A stretch of DNA of 6,555 bases from Candidatus Aminicenantota bacterium (lineage in GTDB: Bacteria > Acidobacteriota > Aminicenantia > Aminicenantales > Aminicenantaceae), in assembly GCA_030607635.1 (NCBI GenBank), contig JAUWJP010000099.1, forward strand, positions 1-6,555, given 5' to 3'. Within the stretch, counting starts at the first letter, position 1. Every line of letters begins with the position of its first letter. This document shows, piece by piece, positions 1-5,022 of this stretch. The notes under the pieces are model-generated. The model was not told the origin of the DNA. It saw nothing but the letters and a program-made list of their open reading frames with translations, and did not search any database. The position numbers were made by a program, and so were the translations under genes.

Positions 1-169
1 GGGAAATTACACTCTTGGCATGAAAGATCAACTAGTTTTTCCAGAGATAGATTATACAAAAGTGGAAAGGCAGCGAGGGATGAATATCACTATCGTCACC
101 TCTGCGGAGAGCGATAAGGCAGCAACTGCCTTATTGGAAAAATTAGGAATGCCTTTTGGAGAGGCATGA
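1..169 (+). CDS. rplE: 50S ribosomal protein L5, 3' end (partial)
   Basis: This is the C-terminal 55 codons of L5, the 5S rRNA-binding protein of the large subunit's central protuberance, cut by the window's left edge. The first complete codon is at base 2 and the TGA stop is at 167-169. The residues match the family's C-terminus: GNYTLGMKDQ, then FPEIDY, then RGMNITIVT, ending in a short helix and LGMPFGEA. The E. coli protein has the same GNY...FPEIDYDKV...RG.DITI.T pattern. The stop lies 13 bases before the S14 start, as expected for the spc operon. The 5' part, including any S8-binding regulatory site near the L5 start, is outside the window. Confidence 0.96.
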   Translation, partial: GNYTLGMKDQLVFPEIDYTKVERQRGMNITIVTSAESDKAATALLEKLGMPFGEA

Positions 170-171
170 TA

Positions 172-178
172 AGGAAGG
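172..178 (+). promoter_or_regulatory. Ribosome binding site of rpsN (decides its start)
   Basis: The purine run AGGAAGG sits 4 to 8 bases before the ATG at 183. It selects that ATG over an in-frame ATG at 156, which lies inside the L5 gene and has no such site in front of it. Confidence 0.75.
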
Positions 179-182
179 AAAA

Positions 183-368
183 ATGTCCAGAATATCATCT
201 ATGGCGAAATACTTAAAAGAACCGAAGTACCCGACAAGGAGAAAAAAGCGTTGTCGGATATGCGGGCGTTCCAAAGGATATTATAGGAAATTTGATATGT
301 GTCGATTATGCTTTCGCGAGCTGGCTTTAAAAGGCGAAATACCTGGAATTGTGAAAGCATCTTGGTAA
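183..368 (+). CDS. rpsN: 30S ribosomal protein S14, zinc-binding type (S14Z)
   Basis: S14 binds the 3' major domain of 16S rRNA in the 30S head, next to S3 and S10. From the ATG at 183 the product has 61 residues, exactly the usual length of the short zinc form. Two CxxC pairs, C24/C27 (CRIC) and C40/C43 (CRLC), form the zinc knuckle, followed by FRELALKGEIPG and the typical KASW end. An in-frame ATG at 156 would add nine residues but overlaps rplE, lacks a ribosome binding site and exceeds the family length. The zinc form is also called rpsZ. Some bacteria carry a second, zinc-free S14 elsewhere, often under Zur control; that cannot be judged here. Confidence 0.97.
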   Translation: MSRISSMAKYLKEPKYPTRRKKRCRICGRSKGYYRKFDMCRLCFRELALKGEIPGIVKASW

Positions 369-389
369 AATTTTGGAAAGGATGAAATC

Positions 390-788
390 ATGAGTTTAAC
401 AGACCCTGTCGCTGATATGCTAACCAGGATAAGGAATGCCCTCCAAGTCAAGAAAAAAGATGTGAATATTCCTTCTTCCCGTATGAAGGTCGAGATAGCA
501 AAAATTTTGAAGGATGAGGGATATATTAAAAACTTTAGGATTACTGAAGATAGCAAGCAAGGGATATTAAATCTTACTCTCAAGTACACAAATGAAAACG
601 AGAGCGTCATAACTGGGATCCGAAGAACCAGCCGGCCAGGTTGTCGAACATATTGCAACAAAGGCTCCATCCCCAAGATTCTCGGTGGTATGGGAATAGT
701 GATCCTATCTACATCTGAAGGAGTTGCCACTGGGAAAAAATGTAGGGAACTTGGCGTTGGAGGAGAGGTTATATGTTCTATCTGGTGA
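390..788 (+). CDS. rpsH: 30S ribosomal protein S8
   Basis: S8 is a primary binder of helix 21 in 16S rRNA and an early assembly factor; in E. coli it also represses the spc operon by binding its mRNA. The 132-residue product is of usual length and complete. It opens with the family signature MSLTDPVADMLTRIRNA. The C-terminal RNA-binding domain has SRPG (81-84), IPKILGGMGIVILSTSEG (94-111) and GVGGEVIC (122-129), ending IW. A ribosome binding site AAGGA lies 7 bases before the ATG. One patch is unusual: GCRTYCNKGS (84-93), where many homologues have GLRVYVKKDE; it adds two cysteines (C85, C89). The reading frame through this patch is continuous. Confidence 0.97.
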   Translation: MSLTDPVADMLTRIRNALQVKKKDVNIPSSRMKVEIAKILKDEGYIKNFRITEDSKQGILNLTLKYTNENESVITGIRRTSRPGCRTYCNKGSIPKILGGMGIVILSTSEGVATGKKCRELGVGGEVICSIW

Positions 789-794
789 GTCTGG

Positions 795-805
795 AAGGAG
801 AGGGA
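795..805 (+). promoter_or_regulatory. Ribosome binding site of rplF (decides its start)
   Basis: The purine stretch AAGGAGAGGGA ends 8 bases before the ATG at 814. It fixes the L6 start there rather than at the in-frame ATG at 724, which lies inside rpsH. Confidence 0.75.
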
Positions 806-813
806 ATCTAAAA

Positions 814-1359
814 ATGTCTCGAGTAGGAAAACTACCCATTGTCTTACCAGATGGAGTTAAGGTTAATGTCTTGCCAGATAAGATCGAATTTGAAGGCCCT
901 AAAGGAAAGCTTTCCTCGCCCTTGTTTGCTGGGATCAAAGCCGAATTCGAAAACAATGAGCTCACCCTGCGGAGATCGAATGATTCCAAGGAGCAGCGAT
1001 CTCTTCATGGCTTGAGCCGGAGTTTAGCTTTTAATGCTTCTGCAGGTGTCTCTGAGGGTTTTTCAAAGAAGCTGGAAATAGTGGGAGTCGGATACCGAGC
1101 TAAACTCGACAAAGGGAAACTTGAATTGAGTTTAGGCTATTCCAAGCCCAAGGTGTACAAGATACCTGCGGGTATTGAAATCGTTTTGGAAAAGCCGACT
1201 TTAATCACTGTAAGCGGAATAGACAAACAGCAAGTTGGCCAAGTTTCAGAGGAGATTCACAGTCTTCGCAAACCGGATCCCTATAAACTCAAAGGAATTC
1301 GCTATGTTGGTGAGCGCTTGATTAAGAAAGAGCGTAAGGCGGTGGTGGCTGGTGTATAA
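814..1359 (+). CDS. rplF: 50S ribosomal protein L6
   Basis: L6 binds 23S rRNA near the sarcin-ricin loop and the factor-binding site. The product from ATG 814 has 181 residues, within the usual 175-185, and begins MSRVGKLPI as most bacterial L6 proteins do. Two tandem L6 folds are visible: the first ends near residue 75 after LHGLSRSL, and the second holds the signature LEIVGVGYRAK (about 87-97). The C-terminal rRNA-binding motif KPDPYKLKGIRYVGE is intact. An upstream in-frame ATG at 724 would add 30 residues that merely translate the end of rpsH out of frame. The gene follows rpsH by 25 bases and overlaps the preferred rplR start by 8 bases. Confidence 0.97.
   Translation: MSRVGKLPIVLPDGVKVNVLPDKIEFEGPKGKLSSPLFAGIKAEFENNELTLRRSNDSKEQRSLHGLSRSLAFNASAGVSEGFSKKLEIVGVGYRAKLDKGKLELSLGYSKPKVYKIPAGIEIVLEKPTLITVSGIDKQQVGQVSEEIHSLRKPDPYKLKGIRYVGERLIKKERKAVVAGV
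1337..1342 (+). promoter_or_regulatory. Ribosome binding site of rplR (supports the GTG start)
   Basis: AGGCGG, one mismatch from AGGAGG, lies 9 bases before GTG 1352, inside the end of rplF. The alternative ATG at 1382 has only A-rich sequence in front of it. Confidence 0.5.
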
Positions 1360-1726
1360 AGATAAAGTCGCGGTAAAGAAAATGGCTAAAGATCGTATAA
1401 GAAAGAGAATCAGAAAGAAAATCAGAGGCACTTTCGAACGTCCAAGAGTTTACGTTTTTAAGAGTAACCGCTATGTATACACGCAAGTCATAGATGACGA
1501 GAATGGTCATATTTTAGCTTCCGCCTCTACTTTAGAGAAGGAGTTTAGAGGAAAGAACAAAAACTATAAGAATATAGAAGCCTGTCAGGTTTTAGGTGAT
1601 ATGTTGGCGAAGAAATTAAAACAGAAAAAAATCGAGAGAGTGATTTTTGATAGAGGAATCTATCCTTATCATGGCCGTATCAAAGCCGTTGCTGAAGCCA
1701 TGAGAAAGGGTGGACTAGTTTTTTAA
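1352..1726 (+). CDS. rplR: 50S ribosomal protein L18
   Basis: L18 binds 5S rRNA together with L5 and L25-type proteins. The 124-residue product has a basic, arginine/lysine-rich N-terminal tail followed by the globular domain. Family landmarks are GTFERPRVYVF, VYTQVIDDENG, LASASTLEKE and the C-terminal FDRGIYPYHGRIKAVAEAMR ending GLVF. Two starts are possible. GTG 1352 overlaps rplF by 8 bases, has a good ribosome binding site and gives a tail like that of the 120-residue B. subtilis protein. ATG 1382 gives 114 residues, closer to short homologues, but has no clear binding site. I prefer GTG 1352. Identity is certain; the start is less so. Confidence 0.94.
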   Translation: MYKDKVAVKKMAKDRIRKRIRKKIRGTFERPRVYVFKSNRYVYTQVIDDENGHILASASTLEKEFRGKNKNYKNIEACQVLGDMLAKKLKQKKIERVIFDRGIYPYHGRIKAVAEAMRKGGLVF

Positions 1727-1737
1727 AGTGATATAGT

Positions 1738-1743
1738 AGGGAG
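1738..1743 (+). promoter_or_regulatory. Ribosome binding site of rpsE (supports a GTG start)
   Basis: AGGGAG stands 8 bases upstream of GTG 1752, a near-ideal distance, and supports that GTG as the S5 start. Confidence 0.7.
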
Positions 1744-1751
1744 AAAAAAGA

Positions 1752-1982
1752 GTGGCTGACCAAGAAGTAAAAAAAGAAGAATTGAAAGAGGAACTTGAGT
1801 TAAAGGATCAGGTGATTTCTATACGAAGAGTCACCAAGGTTGTCAAAGGAGGAAAGAATCTCAGTTTTTCGGCCTTAGCAGCTGTTGGAAATGGAAGCGG
1901 ATTAGTCGGGATTGGCAAAGGGAAAGCCCGGGAAGTTCCCCAAGCTATAAGAAAAGCTGTGGAAGATGCCAAAAAAAGTTAA
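1752..1982 (+). CDS. rpsE: 30S ribosomal protein S5, N-terminal part (frame broken)
   Basis: S5 sits at the 30S mRNA entry side, contacts S4 and S8, and contributes to decoding fidelity. This frame encodes an acidic/lysine-rich N-terminal tail (about 1-19) and the double-stranded-RNA-binding-like domain: RRVTKVVKGGKNLSFSALA, VGNGSGLVGIGKGKAREVP and AIRKAVEDAKK. It stops at TAA 1980-1982 after 76 codons, whereas complete S5 is about 160-175 residues. The missing second half continues in the -1 frame. Reading AAA AAA at 1971-1976 and then AAG from base 1976 gives DAKKKLIEVPLSETTIPH, matching the usual S5 linker without losing a residue; the joined protein (1752-2269) has 172 residues. As written the gene is broken; sequence error, slippage or recoding could all explain it. 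Confidence 0.93.
   Translation: MADQEVKKEELKEELELKDQVISIRRVTKVVKGGKNLSFSALAAVGNGSGLVGIGKGKAREVPQAIRKAVEDAKKS
1971..1977 (+). other. A7 run at the rpsE frame break (possible -1 slippage site)
   Basis: Seven A's are followed by G TTA A. In the zero frame this reads gcc AAA AAA AGT TAA, so the stop comes one codon after the run. A ribosome or RNA polymerase effectively moving back one base here continues directly into the S5 C-terminal frame. A missing A in the assembly would look the same. The run is not a perfect tandem-slip heptamer in the zero frame, because the base before the first AAA is C; single-tRNA slippage on the second AAA would be needed. Confidence 0.6.
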
Positions 1983-1987
1983 TTGAA

Positions 1988-2269
1988 GTGCCGCTGTCTG
2001 AGACTACTATTCCCCACTATATTAGAGGAGCGGCAGGTGGAGGTGTTGTAATTCTTCGACCAGCATCAAAAGGGACTGGTGTAATAGCAGGTGGCGCTGT
2101 AAGAGTGATCATGGAGATGGCTGGAATAAAAGATATTTTGACCAAATCAATTCGTAGTAATAATGCCATAAGTGTGGCCCATGCTACAATGGATGCTTTG
2201 AAGAGACTGAAAAATCCTGAAAAGGTTTCAAAAGATAGGGGCAAAGAAAAGGAAATGATATGGCAGTGA
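1988..2269 (+). CDS. rpsE: 30S ribosomal protein S5, C-terminal part (second frame)
   Basis: This is the second S5 domain, with an S5-type ribosomal fold: VPLSETTIPH, then a glycine-rich GAAGGGVVILRPASKGTGVI, then AGGAVRVIMEMAGIKDILTK, SNNAISVAHATMDALKRL and a basic tail. GTG 1988 is the first possible start in this frame after the stop of the N-terminal part, 5 bases downstream of that stop, but it has no ribosome binding site. Homology runs upstream of it (LIEV at 1979-1990 fits the family linker), so GTG 1988 is probably an internal valine codon, not a true start. The region shows no decay: every family landmark is present, which argues against an old pseudogene. It overlaps rpmD by 10 bases. 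Confidence 0.88.
   Translation: MPLSETTIPHYIRGAAGGGVVILRPASKGTGVIAGGAVRVIMEMAGIKDILTKSIRSNNAISVAHATMDALKRLKNPEKVSKDRGKEKEMIWQ
1989..2035 (+). repeat. Inverted repeat downstream of the rpsE frame break
   Basis: TGCCGCT at 1989-1995 is perfectly complementary to AGCGGCA at 2029-2035, so the RNA could form a 7-bp, GC-rich stem closing a 33-base loop. The stem begins 11 bases after the A7 run. Such stems stimulate -1 frameshifting in known cases, though usually with a spacer of about 5-9 bases. Both arms lie in conserved S5 codons, so chance is quite possible. Confidence 0.35.
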
Positions 2270-2529
2270 AAGAGACAACGTCTAATAAAACTCAAGAAAA
2301 AGCAAGAACAAAAGCAGAAGCTCAAAAAGCCAAAGCCCCGGAGAAGCAGTTGAAAGTAAAACTCGTGAGAAGCCTCATCGGGCGCCCAAAACAACAACGG
2401 GAAGTAGTGAAAGGATTGGGCTTGAGGAAGATTAGTTCAGAAGCTACTCGCAAAGATTGTCCTGAGATCTGGGGGATGATCAATAAAGTACGTCATTTAG
2501 TGGAAGTGGAGGAGTTGGAAAAGAAATGA
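2260..2529 (+). CDS. rpmD: 50S ribosomal protein L30 with N-terminal extension
   Basis: L30 is a small 23S rRNA-binding protein of the large subunit. The L30 core is residues 31-89: LKVKLVRSLIGRP, then VKGLGLRKI and GMINKVRHLVEVEE, the complete family pattern of about 60 residues. In front lies a 30-residue extension rich in Lys, Ala, Glu and Gln with no hydrophobic segment, which most bacterial L30 proteins lack. ATG 2260 overlaps the rpsE end by 10 bases and has AAGGA a few bases upstream. Alternatively, TTG 2350 has GGAG 6 bases upstream and would give a canonical 59-residue protein. I keep ATG 2260 because it is the stronger codon and closes the gap to rpsE. Identity is sure; the start is uncertain. 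Confidence 0.93.
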   Translation: MAVKETTSNKTQEKARTKAEAQKAKAPEKQLKVKLVRSLIGRPKQQREVVKGLGLRKISSEATRKDCPEIWGMINKVRHLVEVEELEKK

Positions 2530-2969
2530 ATTTGAGTGATCTTCATCCGGCCAAAGGATCCAGGAAGAAAAGGCGAAGAGTTGGAAGGGGCCCTGGTTCC
2601 GGACGAGGTAAAACATCTGGTCGCGGTACAAAGGGTCAAAAGTCTATTTCTGGATATTCAAGTAAGAGAGGATTTGAAGGAGGGCAGATGCCCCTTCACC
2701 GCAGGGTTCCCAAGCGAGGCTTCACTAATATATTTAGAAGAGAATACACGGAAGTCAACCTTGAGAAAATTGGGAAAATCACAAAAAAGGAAGTAAAACT
2801 AAAAGATCTAAAAGCAGCAGGCATTATAAAGAAGGAATCAGAGGCTGTTAAGATTTTGGGAAGAGGAGACATTTCCTCTTCTAAGACAGTCCATGCCCAT
2901 AAATTTTCCCGCTCAGCTCTGAAGAAAATTGAGAAAGCGGGAGGAAAGGCAGTTCTTATCAAGAGTTAA
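2526..2969 (+). CDS. rplO: 50S ribosomal protein L15
   Basis: L15 is a late-assembly large-subunit protein whose long basic N-terminal arm threads into 23S rRNA. The 147-residue product is of normal length. It begins MNLSDLHPAKGSRKKRRRVG, followed by the Gly/Arg/Lys-rich arm GRGPGSGRGKTSGRGTKGQK and FEGGQMPLHRRVPKRGF, a hallmark of the family. The globular C-terminal domain has VNLEKI, LKAAGII, VKILGRGDI, VHAHKFSRSA and KAGGKAVLI. The ATG overlaps the rpmD stop in an ATGA junction, with GGAGGAG 11 bases upstream, so translational coupling to L30 is likely. Confidence 0.98.
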   Translation: MNLSDLHPAKGSRKKRRRVGRGPGSGRGKTSGRGTKGQKSISGYSSKRGFEGGQMPLHRRVPKRGFTNIFRREYTEVNLEKIGKITKKEVKLKDLKAAGIIKKESEAVKILGRGDISSSKTVHAHKFSRSALKKIEKAGGKAVLIKS

Positions 2970-2971
2970 CA

Positions 2972-4354
2972 ATGTTAGAAAGTATTAGAAACATTTTTAG
3001 TATTCCTGATCTTAGAAAAAGGATCATTTTCACCTTATTTATATTGGCCGTGTATCGAGTAGGCTGGCAGGTTCCTAATCCAGGAATCAGCGGAGTTGCC
3101 TTACAGGAATTCTGGGAGCAACAGCGGGGAACGATTTTAGGTTTTGTGGATCTTTTCTCCGGGAGAAATATGTCCAAGATGACTATTTTCGCCTTGGGGA
3201 TAATGCCCTATATCAGTGCCTCTATCATCCTCCAGTTGCTTCAGGTTGTCTGGCCTTACTTAGAAAGGTTATCTAAGGAAGGAGAACTCGGCAGAAAAAA
3301 AATTACTCAATACACACGTTATGGGACCATTATTATCTGCTCCATCCAGGCTTCTGCTATCGCTTTGTGGCTGCAAGCCCAAAGCAGCCCCAGTGGGGTA
3401 GCTATTGTTCCCAATCCTGGCGCAGGATTTATATTTTTAACAGTCCTGACATTAACCACTGGAACAGTCTTTGTCATGTGGTTAGGAGAGCAGATTTCAG
3501 AGCGGGGAATCGGAAATGGGATTTCCCTGATTATATTTGCGGGAATTGTGGTTAATTATCCTCGGGACTTCCAAAACGTTTTAGCTGGTTTGAAAACGGG
3601 AAGCATGACTCCCTTAAGGCTCATTTTTCTGATGGTATTGATGTTAGGTGTCATTGCCGGCATTGTTTTTGTGGAGCGTGGCCAGAGGCGAATTCCTGTC
3701 TCCTATGCTAAAAGAGTCGTGGGAAGGAAAGTTTATGGAGGTCAGAGTACCCATCTTCCGCTTAGAGTGAATACTGGCGGAGTTATTCCCATAATTTTTG
3801 CTGCCTCTATCATAACTATTCCAGCAACTATAGCCGGGTTCGTAAAACACCCTATTTTCCAACAGATTGCTCAGCAGTTCGGCTTGGGCATGCCTTTATA
3901 CAATCTCCTCTACATTGCAGCTATCGTCTTCTTTACATTTTTTTATGTTTCCATCATCTTCAATCCTTCTGATGTTGCGGATAATCTTAGGAAATATGGT
4001 GGTTTTATTCCAGGGATAAGACCAGGAAAGAATACTTCCGATTTTATAGATAATGTCCTTTCACGGATTACTCTGGTGGGTGCTATTTATTTAGCAGCTG
4101 TAGCCATTCTGCCAGAGTTTATGATCACTGGGTTCAAAGTTCACACTCTGCCCTTAGTCGGAGATTTCTTAGAAGCCAACTTGCCCCAGTGGTTTACTCA
4201 AGGATTGAATATTCAGTTTTATTTCGGGGGAACGTCTATTCTTATTGTAGTCGGAGTAGCCATGGATACAATGCAACAGATCGAAGCACAACTTGTAATG
4301 CGCCACTATGATGGATTCATGCGCCGCGGCCGCATAAGAGGAAGGAGAGGATGA
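2972..4354 (+). CDS. secY: Preprotein translocase channel subunit SecY
   Basis: SecY is the pore of the SecYEG translocon in the cytoplasmic membrane; it exports unfolded preproteins with SecA and inserts membrane proteins from the ribosome. The 460 residues contain ten hydrophobic segments, roughly at 17-37, 72-94, 117-136, 152-172, 182-198, 214-234, 269-289, 310-330, 364-384 and 415-433. Signatures are the plug region LFSGRNMSKMTIFALGIMPYI (about 61-81, before and into helix 2), SKEGELGRKKITQYTRYG (101-118), ERGIGNGISL (177-186), ERGQRRIPVSYAKR (235-248), LRVNTGGVIPIIFA (264-277) and the C-terminal FYFGGTSILIVVGVAMD. The loop before the last helix (about 385-414) is longer than in E. coli. 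The start is 2 bases after rplO with only a weak binding site (AAGAG), suggesting coupling. Confidence 0.98.
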   Translation: MLESIRNIFSIPDLRKRIIFTLFILAVYRVGWQVPNPGISGVALQEFWEQQRGTILGFVDLFSGRNMSKMTIFALGIMPYISASIILQLLQVVWPYLERLSKEGELGRKKITQYTRYGTIIICSIQASAIALWLQAQSSPSGVAIVPNPGAGFIFLTVLTLTTGTVFVMWLGEQISERGIGNGISLIIFAGIVVNYPRDFQNVLAGLKTGSMTPLRLIFLMVLMLGVIAGIVFVERGQRRIPVSYAKRVVGRKVYGGQSTHLPLRVNTGGVIPIIFAASIITIPATIAGFVKHPIFQQIAQQFGLGMPLYNLLYIAAIVFFTFFYVSIIFNPSDVADNLRKYGGFIPGIRPGKNTSDFIDNVLSRITLVGAIYLAAVAILPEFMITGFKVHTLPLVGDFLEANLPQWFTQGLNIQFYFGGTSILIVVGVAMDTMQQIEAQLVMRHYDGFMRRGRIRGRRG

Positions 4355-5022
4355 GAGTTATTTTACTCGGACCCCCTGGAGGTGGCAAAGGCACTCAAGG
4401 AGAACTTATAGAAAAAAAATATGGATTTCCTAAAATTTCCACAGGAGATCTTCTTCGCCGCGAAGTTCAGCAAAAGACTACTTTAGGAAAAATGGCAAAA
4501 GCCAAGATGAATCAAGGCGAATTAGTTAACGATGATATCGTGATTGAGATGATAAAGCACAAAATATTCCAGTCCGACTGCAAACGAGGCTATATTTTGG
4601 ATGGTTTTCCGCGAAACGTTGGCCAGGCCCGAAGATTGGAAGAAATTGAAGAAAAACGCCAGGAAATAGTGATCGATATACATCTGAGCGAGCAAACTCT
4701 GATTCAAAGGCTCTCAGCACGAAGGGTTTGTTCCAGCTGCGGGGCTATTTATAACCTTTTAGCCTGCAGCCCGAGAAAAGAAGGATCATGCGATATTTGC
4801 GGATCAGAGCTTATTCAAAGAGAGGACGACGTTCCAGAGGTTATCAAAGAGCGCCTGAAAGTTTACCATGAACAGACAGAAGCCCTTATAGATTATTACT
4901 CGAGAAAAAAGGTTTATTTTAGGATAGACGGTGAAGGAAAGATCGAGACTATCTCTAAGAATATTTATTCTATTCTGGACAGAGAAATAGCCAAATCAAG
5001 AGTGATGGAAGCAGCAAGATGA
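4351..5022 (+). CDS. adk: Adenylate kinase with zinc-binding LID
   Basis: This cytoplasmic enzyme converts ATP + AMP to 2 ADP and sets the adenylate balance. The 223 residues form a long-type kinase. The P-loop GPPGGGKGT is at 7-15, the AMP-binding segment STGDLLRREV at 30-39, and GFPRN at 85-89 with R88. The LID begins at about 122 and carries four cysteines (C127, C130, C147, C150), the structural zinc site found in many Gram-positive and other bacteria but absent from E. coli. DDVPEVIKERL (159-169) closes the LID. The C-terminus extends about ten residues beyond many homologues. The ATG overlaps the secY stop in an ATGA junction, with AAGGAG just upstream; the secY-adk pair is common in bacteria. 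Confidence 0.98.
   Translation: MRVILLGPPGGGKGTQGELIEKKYGFPKISTGDLLRREVQQKTTLGKMAKAKMNQGELVNDDIVIEMIKHKIFQSDCKRGYILDGFPRNVGQARRLEEIEEKRQEIVIDIHLSEQTLIQRLSARRVCSSCGAIYNLLACSPRKEGSCDICGSELIQREDDVPEVIKERLKVYHEQTEALIDYYSRKKVYFRIDGEGKIETISKNIYSILDREIAKSRVMEAAR

Noticed and set aside
156..182. In-frame N-terminal extension of S14 from ATG 156
   Set aside because: It lies within the end of rplE, lacks a ribosome binding site and would exceed the canonical 61-residue length.
382..393. Tiny ORF ATG AAA TCA TGA overlapping the rpsH start
   Set aside because: Three codons with the rpsH ribosome binding site (AAGGA 378-382) running into its own ATG; most likely chance.
281..730. 149-codon open frame on the - strand opposite rpsN and rpsH
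   Set aside because: It mirrors two conserved genes, resembles no family I know and has no spacing or context of its own.
724..813. 30-codon N-terminal extension of L6 from ATG 724
   Set aside because: It is rpsH sequence read in another frame; L6 homologues begin at MSRVGK, which has its own binding site.
1996..2004. Short palindrome GTCTGAGAC inside the rpsE loop
   Set aside because: Only three base pairs around a three-base loop; too weak to mean anything alone.
2536..2796. Second + strand open frame inside rplO
   Set aside because: It is an out-of-frame shadow of the highly conserved L15 arm, with no family resemblance.
3295..3302. A8 runs in secY (here) and adk (4412-4419) as further slippage or error sites
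   Set aside because: Both genes stay in frame with intact family motifs on either side, so there is no sign of a shift; they serve only as comparison for the rpsE run.
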